A stretch of DNA of 64,000 nucleotides from Candidatus Desulforudis audaxviator MP104C. GTDB lineage: Bacteria > Bacillota > Desulfotomaculia > Desulfotomaculales > Desulforudaceae. The DNA is taken from the NCBI RefSeq assembly GCF_000018425.1, contig NC_010424.1, positions 1,876,501-1,940,500 on the forward strand. Direction: 5' to 3'. Every line of letters starts with the position of its first letter. Position 1 is the first letter of the stretch. The notes beneath the pieces are model-generated. The model was not told the origin of the DNA. It did not search any database and was given only the letters and a program-made list of their open reading frames with translations. A program made the position numbers and the translations under genes. Positions 24,382 through 32,600 of the stretch are shown piece by piece.

Positions 24382-26038
24382 GATTCTGCTGAAAAAAGCA
24401 CTTTGCCGACTACTTCTCGGCAGTTGATCCTTGACAATTTGATCATGGTTTAACGTTCCTGCCTGGGCTTAGATCAACTTAGCGATTCGGTTCAGGTTGT
24501 ATCCCCAGACGGCCCCGCCCACCCAGCGGCGACATCCGGCCAGTCCGCGGTATAGCGTTCGCTTGAGTCCATATCGCCTTTTCAGCACGCTGATCGTTCC
24601 TTCCTGACCGGCTCGCCAGCGTTGCAGCCGCCGAAACCAGGACTGGCGCTCGTGTCCGGTACGACTGTGACTGCGTTTACCTTTATAAGGCAGGCTGATT
24701 TTACGTATACCCAGAGCTTGTAAGGCGCTTTCGTTACCGGCATTCCAGAAACCACGATCGGTAGCGGTACCTTCTGGCACCCGGCCGGTGCGGTGGATGT
24801 GCTCCGCAATTCCTGGAATGAGCAATTGATGGTCCGGGGGGTTACCCATCATCACGTCATACTCGGTCACCAAGCGTTCCGTGCTTTCGGTCAGGCGCAC
24901 TTTGTAGCCGAACTCGGTTTCTTTATGTGCTTTGCCGCGCCGAATGGGCCGGGCCTCCGGGTCGGAAAGGCTTACCACCCGCTCCGGCAGGTTTAGTTGG
25001 CCGGCGTTGACCTGACGCGCCTGGCTGACGATCTGTTCGCCCAGGTCCAAGATTTTCTCCAACCGAGCGGCCAGGCGTCGCTTTTCGTCCCGGGCGGTTC
25101 CCGCAAGGTGCCGGGCCTGCTGGTGCAGATGCTGTACTACATTCCGGGCATCCTGCAGGGTCTTTTCAGCGATGTCGGCCATTTCGCCGGTGATCCGCCG
25201 CACTTCCTGGATGGATTCTCCGGTGCGCCGTTTCAGTACTTTGGCGATCGCCAGCACCCGTTTCTTGATACTGCGCGTGCGATCCCGAATGGCCACACTG
25301 GTATTATCGGCGACGGCCTGGATCTTTTTCGCCAGACGCGTCACCACCCGTACCGAGTCCGCGATCAAGCCGGAATCGGTGGGATGGTGGATGTTGGCTT
25401 CGATTGCGGTGGTGTCCACTCGCACTTTGTTGCGGCTTTTTAAGAGCTTTTCTTCCTGCGCCTTACGGACCAGATGAGCGTTCAGTGCCGCCATGTGATC
25501 GCTCCCGTCTGCATCCAACCGCTGCCGGATTTTAGTCAGGCTGGAGGGATGGGGCACCGGCTTATTCCAGGGAATGCGACAAAACCGGCGCCAGCTGATC
25601 CGATCCTTAACCAGAGCACAGACCTGCCGGTCGCTGAGTCTGTACTGGTGCTTGAGTGCTGTCATACGCAAATAGGTTTCCGCCGGTACGGACGGTCGCC
25701 CCAAACACCGATGGTACTTGTCCTGAAATGGTTCGAAGAAGCGCTCATCGTCCAACCAGGCGTCGAGTTTGGCCAGATCTTCCGGGAGTTCAAGCACCTC
25801 CGGCGGCAATATGTAGTCCAAGAATGATACTTGTCGACTTTCTTCCTGTCGGAGGCATAGCATTACTGCTCACCTCCGCAGGAACCGAAGTTTTTATGTT
25901 GAACCATGATCAGCATAGGGATTCCCTCCTGGTGTTTGTTTTGGTTTGGTCACCTTAAACAATTCGCCACGGAGACCGGAATCCCTTGATTTATCTAGGT
26001 TTTCAAGGATCTTTATGGCTGAGTTTTTCAGCAGAATC
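24382..26038 (-). mobile_element. Insertion sequence copy 1 (1657 bp) in a CRISPR repeat
   Basis: Ends are GATTCTGCTGAAAAA and its inverse. The flanking 6 bp, TAGGTA at 24376-24381 and 26039-26044, are a target duplication of repeat positions 15-20. The element runs right to left here, opposite to copies 2 and 3. It carries one transposase gene. The 6-bp duplication and gene layout could fit the ISNCY/ISDol1 group or an IS1182-like element; I cannot place it surely. Confidence 0.95.
24469..25863 (-). CDS. DDE transposase, copy 1
   Basis: The 464-residue transposase has a DUF772-like N-terminal helical domain (AETYLRMTALKHQYRLSDRQ), first catalytic Asp in KVRVDTTAIEANIHH, a long Arg/Lys/Glu-rich helical insertion (about 170-280), second Asp in EGTATDRGFWNAGNE, and the Glu region RAGQEGTISVLKRRYGLKRT followed by WVGGAVWGYNLNRI. 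That is the IS4/IS5/IS1182 type RNase H fold. The protein looks intact and is identical to the products of copies 2 and 3, so the elements are recent and possibly active. Confidence 0.95.
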   Translation of the reverse strand: MLCLRQEESRQVSFLDYILPPEVLELPEDLAKLDAWLDDERFFEPFQDKYHRCLGRPSVPAETYLRMTALKHQYRLSDRQVCALVKDRISWRRFCRIPWNKPVPHPSSLTKIRQRLDADGSDHMAALNAHLVRKAQEEKLLKSRNKVRVDTTAIEANIHHPTDSGLIADSVRVVTRLAKKIQAVADNTSVAIRDRTRSIKKRVLAIAKVLKRRTGESIQEVRRITGEMADIAEKTLQDARNVVQHLHQQARHLAGTARDEKRRLAARLEKILDLGEQIVSQARQVNAGQLNLPERVVSLSDPEARPIRRGKAHKETEFGYKVRLTESTERLVTEYDVMMGNPPDHQLLIPGIAEHIHRTGRVPEGTATDRGFWNAGNESALQALGIRKISLPYKGKRSHSRTGHERQSWFRRLQRWRAGQEGTISVLKRRYGLKRTLYRGLAGCRRWVGGAVWGYNLNRIAKLI

Positions 26039-27898
26039 TAGGTAGGCTGGAAACTCGGGAAGAGCAGCCGTCCTCCCGATCGGTAAGGGAGTTTCAATCC
26101 CTCGTAGGTAGGCTGGAAACGCCTTTGAACTCCTAGCCGCCCGGCTCGGATCCCACGTTTCAATCCCTCGTAGGTAGGCTGGAAACTTTCCTAACCCCCA
26201 ACTTCCCCTCCGGTCTAAAAACGTTTCAATCCCTCGTAGGTAGGCTGGAAACCTCAACAGATCGTGAGCAACACGCTCTACAAAGTCACTGTTTCAATCC
26301 CTCGTAGGTAGGCTGGAAACATCGGTGCTTGATGTTACCAAAGATATATGCCTCCTGTTTCAATCCCTCGTAGGTAGGCTGGAAACTGTTACATCAGTAT
26401 CCACTGCAATGCGCACACGAATGTTTCAATCCCTCGTAGGTAGGCTGGAAACGCTTTTACAGTCCGATGGAGATGTCCGCAATCTCCCGTTTCAATCCCT
26501 CGTAGGTAGGCTGGAAACAATTTCGGCACTCCGGGCCAGTGCTTGTCTAGCACTGTTTCAATCCCTCGTAGGTAGGCTGGAAACTAACTCCTTCGGCGGT
26601 CGCCGGGGGACACCACCAATGGTTTCAATCCCTCGTAGGTAGGCTGGAAACCCTGACTGTGAATATAGAGAGCGGCAACCTATGTGGGAGTTTCAATCCC
26701 TCGTAGGTAGGCTGGAAACCAAACCTTGGGCATATCGGGGCCTCCTTTCATTCGCGTTTCAATCCCTCGTAGGTAGGCTGGAAACGAGGGCAAACCATGT
26801 CATCACTTAGCTACAAAGAATGTTTCAATCCCTCGTAGGTAGGCTGGAAACACACTCTACCCTGGATGTACTGGGCCTTCTTCCGCCGTTTCAATCCCTC
26901 GTAGGTAGGCTGGAAACGCAGCACCCAAAAGGGCAAAGGGGCAAAAGGTGAACGTTTCAATCCCTCGTAGGTAGGCTGGAAACTCAGAGCCATCGCTTCG
27001 CGCGAAGGCCTCTGCAAAAGTTTCAATCCCTCGTAGGTAGGCTGGAAACCCACATACTAAAGGTGGTTGTCAAGTGTACTACTACTGTTTCAATCCCTCG
27101 TAGGTAGGCTGGAAACTGCTTTGTCACAGCGGTTGGAAGCGATTCCGGGGAAGTTTCAATCCCTCGTAGGTAGGCTGGAAACACAATTGTGCTAAATAAA
27201 CGGCGTGGTACGCCTGTGGTTTCAATCCCTCGTAGGTAGGCTGGAAACCTCAACAATGCACTTATCCGTGCCTGCAACCTAGACCGTTTCAATCCCTCGT
27301 AGGTAGGCTGGAAACTTGCGTCTTCCGGCCCTCGATAATCGCTCTCACCATGTTTCAATCCCTCGTAGGTAGGCTGGAAACTATCTACTCCATTTACCTC
27401 ACCCCTTCCGCCGCTCCGTTTCAATCCCTCGTAGGTAGGCTGGAAACCACATTCGCGCCGTGTTTCAACCACGTCCTCGCTGGGTTTCAATCCCTCGTAG
27501 GTAGGCTGGAAACCCACCTGGACTCTCGGCGGCACCACCCGCTCCCGTCGTTTCAATCCCTCGTAGGTAGGCTGGAAACTAAATCTCCCGATCTGTACCC
27601 TTCCCCTGTAAACTCGTTTCAATCCCTCGTAGGTAGGCTGGAAACTTGCCGAAACCGTGGGTCTAAGGCTCGCAAACACCGTTTCAATCCCTCGTAGGTA
27701 GGCTGGAAACCTGCATTCGCTGCAAGCAAGCGGTGTACTATACCTAGTTTCAATCCCTCGTAGGTAGGCTGGAAACACAGCCGAGGTTGGAGCTTATTAC
27801 TGTAGTAACACCGTTTCAATCCCTCGTAGGTAGGCTGGAAACCTTCTTATTCGTCGGTAATAGGTCGTTTTAGGAACGGTTTCAATCCCTCGTAGGTA
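26039..27898 (-). CRISPR. CRISPR array, segment B
   Basis: Lies between insertion sequence copies 1 and 2. It starts with the right half of the repeat split by copy 1 and ends with the left half (27879-27898) of the repeat split by copy 2. I count 27 intact repeats between 26091 and 27842, all in the same orientation as in segments A and C, so the inverted flanking elements have not flipped this block. Spacers are mostly 36-37 bp. The spacer at 26852-26887 is the exact reverse complement of one in segment C. Confidence 0.97.
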
Positions 27899-28020
27899 GA
27901 TTCTGCTGAAAAACTCAGCCATAAAGATCCTTGAAAACCTAGATAAATCAAGGGATTCCGGTCTCCGTGGCGAATTGTTTAAGGTGACCAAACCAAAACA
28001 AACACCAGGAGGGAATCCCT

Positions 28021-28074
28021 ATGCTGATCATGGTTCAACATAAAAACTTCGGTTCCTGCGGAGGTGAGCAGTAA
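28021..28074 (+). CDS. Short leader reading frame ahead of the transposase
   Basis: A 17-codon frame (MLIMVQHKNFGSCGGEQ) starts at ATG 28021 after AGGAGGGAATCCCT and its TAA overlaps the transposase ATG as TAATG. The transposase also has its own GGAGGTGAG inside this frame. Such an arrangement could couple transposase translation to the upstream frame. The same frame is present in all three element copies (also on - at about 25863-25916 and on + at 35733-35786). Confidence 0.4.
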   Translation: MLIMVQHKNFGSCGGEQ

Positions 28075-29468
28075 TGCTATGCCTCCGACAGGAAGAAAGT
28101 CGACAAGTATCATTCTTGGACTACATATTGCCGCCGGAGGTGCTTGAACTCCCGGAAGATCTGGCCAAACTCGACGCCTGGTTGGACGATGAGCGCTTCT
28201 TCGAACCATTTCAGGACAAGTACCATCGGTGTTTGGGGCGACCGTCCGTACCGGCGGAAACCTATTTGCGTATGACAGCACTCAAGCACCAGTACAGACT
28301 CAGCGACCGGCAGGTCTGTGCTCTGGTTAAGGATCGGATCAGCTGGCGCCGGTTTTGTCGCATTCCCTGGAATAAGCCGGTGCCCCATCCCTCCAGCCTG
28401 ACTAAAATCCGGCAGCGGTTGGATGCAGACGGGAGCGATCACATGGCGGCACTGAACGCTCATCTGGTCCGTAAGGCGCAGGAAGAAAAGCTCTTAAAAA
28501 GCCGCAACAAAGTGCGAGTGGACACCACCGCAATCGAAGCCAACATCCACCATCCCACCGATTCCGGCTTGATCGCGGACTCGGTACGGGTGGTGACGCG
28601 TCTGGCGAAAAAGATCCAGGCCGTCGCCGATAATACCAGTGTGGCCATTCGGGATCGCACGCGCAGTATCAAGAAACGGGTGCTGGCGATCGCCAAAGTA
28701 CTGAAACGGCGCACCGGAGAATCCATCCAGGAAGTGCGGCGGATCACCGGCGAAATGGCCGACATCGCTGAAAAGACCCTGCAGGATGCCCGGAATGTAG
28801 TACAGCATCTGCACCAGCAGGCCCGGCACCTTGCGGGAACCGCCCGGGACGAAAAGCGACGCCTGGCCGCTCGGTTGGAGAAAATCTTGGACCTGGGCGA
28901 ACAGATCGTCAGCCAGGCGCGTCAGGTCAACGCCGGCCAACTAAACCTGCCGGAGCGGGTGGTAAGCCTTTCCGACCCGGAGGCCCGGCCCATTCGGCGC
29001 GGCAAAGCACATAAAGAAACCGAGTTCGGCTACAAAGTGCGCCTGACCGAAAGCACGGAACGCTTGGTGACCGAGTATGACGTGATGATGGGTAACCCCC
29101 CGGACCATCAATTGCTCATTCCAGGAATTGCGGAGCACATCCACCGCACCGGCCGGGTGCCAGAAGGTACCGCTACCGATCGTGGTTTCTGGAATGCCGG
29201 TAACGAAAGCGCCTTACAAGCTCTGGGTATACGTAAAATCAGCCTGCCTTATAAAGGTAAACGCAGTCACAGTCGTACCGGACACGAGCGCCAGTCCTGG
29301 TTTCGGCGGCTGCAACGCTGGCGAGCCGGTCAGGAAGGAACGATCAGCGTGCTGAAAAGGCGATATGGACTCAAGCGAACGCTATACCGCGGACTGGCCG
29401 GATGTCGCCGCTGGGTGGGCGGGGCCGTCTGGGGATACAACCTGAACCGAATCGCTAAGTTGATCTAA
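28074..29468 (+). CDS. DDE transposase, copy 2
   Basis: Same 464-residue product as copy 1, with the acidic motifs DTTAIEANIHH, TATDRGFWN and the EGTISVLKRRYG region intact. ATG at 28074 overlaps the stop of a short upstream leader frame. It sits in the + direction inside the element at 27899-29555. Nothing else is encoded in the element: about 175 bp lie before the gene and 87 bp after it, the latter containing a hairpin-like GCCGACTACTTCTCGGC palindrome on one strand. Confidence 0.95.
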   Translation: MLCLRQEESRQVSFLDYILPPEVLELPEDLAKLDAWLDDERFFEPFQDKYHRCLGRPSVPAETYLRMTALKHQYRLSDRQVCALVKDRISWRRFCRIPWNKPVPHPSSLTKIRQRLDADGSDHMAALNAHLVRKAQEEKLLKSRNKVRVDTTAIEANIHHPTDSGLIADSVRVVTRLAKKIQAVADNTSVAIRDRTRSIKKRVLAIAKVLKRRTGESIQEVRRITGEMADIAEKTLQDARNVVQHLHQQARHLAGTARDEKRRLAARLEKILDLGEQIVSQARQVNAGQLNLPERVVSLSDPEARPIRRGKAHKETEFGYKVRLTESTERLVTEYDVMMGNPPDHQLLIPGIAEHIHRTGRVPEGTATDRGFWNAGNESALQALGIRKISLPYKGKRSHSRTGHERQSWFRRLQRWRAGQEGTISVLKRRYGLKRTLYRGLAGCRRWVGGAVWGYNLNRIAKLI

Positions 29469-29555
29469 GCCCAGGCAGGAACGTTAAACCATGATCAAAT
29501 TGTCAAGGATCAACTGCCGAGAAGTAGTCGGCAAAGTGCTTTTTTCAGCAGAATC

Positions 29556-29602
29556 TATCTAGGTTTTCAAGGATCTTTATGGCTGAGTTTTTCAGCAGAA
29601 TC
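29556..29602 (-). mobile_element. 47-bp fossil end of a further insertion sequence copy
   Basis: From TATCTAGG to CAGCAGAATC this equals the last 47 bp of copy 1 in the same orientation and is followed by TAGGTA and the right half of a repeat at 29603-29618. So a copy oriented like copy 1 once occupied this same repeat, and copy 2 replaced most of it. Confidence 0.85.
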
Positions 29603-32600
29603 TAGGTAGGCTGGAAACTCAAGAGCTGTTCCGCCAGCGGCTTATCGAATTGAGTTTCAATCCCTCGTAGGTAGGCTGGAAACGGTTGTCTCCAGCGGCA
29701 TTATGGCATTTAGTGGATCGTTTCAATCCCTCGTAGGTAGGCTGGAAACCTAGCTTGGCTGCTCGCTGGCAGCAGTCTGGGCACGTTTCAATCCCTCGTA
29801 GGTAGGCTGGAAACGACCGAATATCCGCCGGTAGTCGTATCCCATTGCAAAGTTTCAATCCCTCGTAGGTAGGCTGGAAACCGGCTATGCGGCCAACCGC
29901 ACGGCGGCGGTATTTAGTTTCAATCCCTCGTAGGTAGGCTGGAAACACGATAGGCAGGGTTTTAGGCGCAGGCATTAGCATGTTTCAATCCCTCGTAGGT
30001 AGGCTGGAAACGAATTCGTTTTCAGGATATTCAGCGGGGTCTAAGATTGTTTCAATCCCTCGTAGGTAGGCTGGAAACATTACTTATCGTGGGAAATCTA
30101 AAAGCATAGCACAAGTTTCAATCCCTCGTAGGTAGGCTGGAAACAAGCTAAAGTCCCAGCAACGCTCCAAAAGTGGGCACGTTTCAATCCCTCGTAGGTA
30201 GGCTGGAAACCAAAAACCAGCGAAACCGGCAAAAACTCTGTCGAACGTTTCAATCCCTCGTAGGTAGGCTGGAAACTTGGTTCCTTGTTCTTTGAAAACA
30301 TTAATTTGAGGGTTTCAATCCCTCGTAGGTAGGCTGGAAACGGCGGAAGAAGGCCCAGTACATCCAGGGTAGAGTGTGTTTCAATCCCTCGTAGGTAGGC
30401 TGGAAACATTATCAACATCGAGGTAATCGATCATGCTTAGATGGTTTCAATCCCTCGTAGGTAGGCTGGAAACAGACACCCACGCACCACTTCCATCAGA
30501 TCGTGCTAGGTTTCAATCCCTCGTAGGTAGGCTGGAAACACCGCCATAGCCCGTGATCTGCACCCGACCCTACGTGTTTCAATCCCTCGTAGGTAGGCTG
30601 GAAACGTTGGCGGGTAAGGAGTGAGAGAGTGAACCGACCTGGTTTCAATCCCTCGTAGGTAGGCTGGAAACAGGAGGTGGAAGAATGGGTTACGTAGGCT
30701 GCCCAGCAAGTTTCAATCCCTCGTAGGTAGGCTGGAAACGATCGTTGGGGTAAGAGAGACCAAGTGGCGGTCAAGGGTTTCAATCCCTCGTAGGTAGGCT
30801 GGAAACAAACACCAGGGCGCGAAACACAAGCACATACCAAGGTTTCAATCCCTCGTAGGTAGGCTGGAAACTTTTGTGGGGTTATCCACAGAGATGTGCT
30901 TGTTGTGTTTCAATCCCTCGTAGGTAGGCTGGAAACGACAGCGGGGGGTGGTACGTGCTAGGCTTAGAATCAAGGTTTCAATCCCTCGTAGGTAGGCTGG
31001 AAACTTTTCGGTTTCTGTTTCTGGTTTCGGTTTCTGTTTCGTTTCAATCCCTCGTAGGTAGGCTGGAAACTGCGCCGCAAAGCAGCCAGAACGAAGGTGC
31101 GCCTACGTTTCAATCCCTCGTAGGTAGGCTGGAAACTGTTCTATTGTACTGAACGCGGGCGGCATCCTATCCGTTTCAATCCCTCGTAGGTAGGCTGGAA
31201 ACAGTTCTGCAATTTGTGCGTCAAGCTCAAGATACCGCTGTTTCAATCCCTCGTAGGTAGGCTGGAAACCCTTATACCGAGAGTTGTCTATCTAGCCGGG
31301 GGAATGTTTCAATCCCTCGTAGGTAGGCTGGAAACACCCCGAAAGTCGGCGTAGCTTCCTCCCAGAAGCCGCAGTTTCAATCCCTCGTAGGTAGGCTGGA
31401 AACACGAGCAGGGATGGCTTGTGAGAAGGTGGAGCAAATGCGTTTCAATCCCTCGTAGGTAGGCTGGAAACGAAATTATAAGTCTGGAAACCTTTTCTAG
31501 TTTGTACCGTTTCAATCCCTCGTAGGTAGGCTGGAAACTGGAAAGGAGGGTGAAGAAATGCCGAGGATTTGGGCGTTTCAATCCCTCGTAGGTAGGCTGG
31601 AAACCCGGACGGGCGCTGAACGTGGACCCGTCGTTCGTGTGTTTCAATCCCTCGTAGGTAGGCTGGAAACCCGGTTCCGGCTCCGACGCCTCTGGACGAC
31701 CTGTTTGGTTTCAATCCCTCGTAGGTAGGCTGGAAACACGGCACGGCTTCGGCGGCCGACATTCTGACCGATTGTTTCAATCCCTCGTAGGTAGGCTGGA
31801 AACTGCAAGTGCTGGCAGTAATGGTGGTGCTGGAGCTACGTTTCAATCCCTCGTAGGTAGGCTGGAAACGGTCCCCGTGATCCCGGGCCACGATGGTCGC
31901 TGGCCGTTTCAATCCCTCGTAGGTAGGCTGGAAACACAACCAGCAGACTGCACGTGTAATTCAGCAGGCGCGTTTCAATCCCTCGTAGGTAGGCTGGAAA
32001 CGTGCCGTTCAGTCTATCACGTCCTGCACCGCACCCAGTTTCAATCCCTCGTAGGTAGGCTGGAAACGATAAAAAATGTTAAAAGATCGCTGGGGAAGTA
32101 TCAAGTTTCAATCCCTCGTAGGTAGGCTGGAAACGATTTGGGCAACGATGACCTTCATCCCCCTTGGCGGCGTTTCAATCCCTCGTAGGTAGGCTGGAAA
32201 CAGTGATCGAGCAGGTTCGGGCGCATGCACGAATTGCGTTTCAATCCCTCGTAGGTAGGCTGGAAACGGAGAAGTGGCCGTAAGGTCAGCGAGACCGATT
32301 GACGTTTCAATCCCTCGTAGGTAGGCTGGAAACGATGGCGGGGCAACTGGGCCCACAACCTGGCCGGGATGTTTCAATCCCTCGTAGGTAGGCTGGAAAC
32401 CGCACGGGGCAGACAACCCTTGGCAAAACAAAAACGTTTCAATCCCTCGTAGGTAGGCTGGAAACTGAAAGGGGATTCAATGATCGGTGCCCGGATTCTT
32501 GAGTTTCAATCCCTCGTAGGTAGGCTGGAAACGCTAGCCCTGCTTCAGTGCCACTTTTGCCGCCTCTTGTTTCAATCCCTCGTAGGTAGGCTGGAAACCC

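Larger units (their letters stand above)
27899..29555 (+). mobile_element. Insertion sequence copy 2 (1657 bp)
   Basis: Same element as copy 1, in the opposite orientation. The left flank is TAGGTA of a repeat (27893-27898). The right flank is not the matching duplication but TATCTA, the start of a 47-bp fossil end of another copy. The target duplication is therefore lost on this side. Confidence 0.95.

Noticed and set aside
26039-27898. Inversion of array segment B between the oppositely oriented insertion copies
   Set aside because: Repeats in segment B have the same orientation as in A and C, so no inversion is visible. This also rules out an inversion as the cause of the reverse-complement spacer pair.
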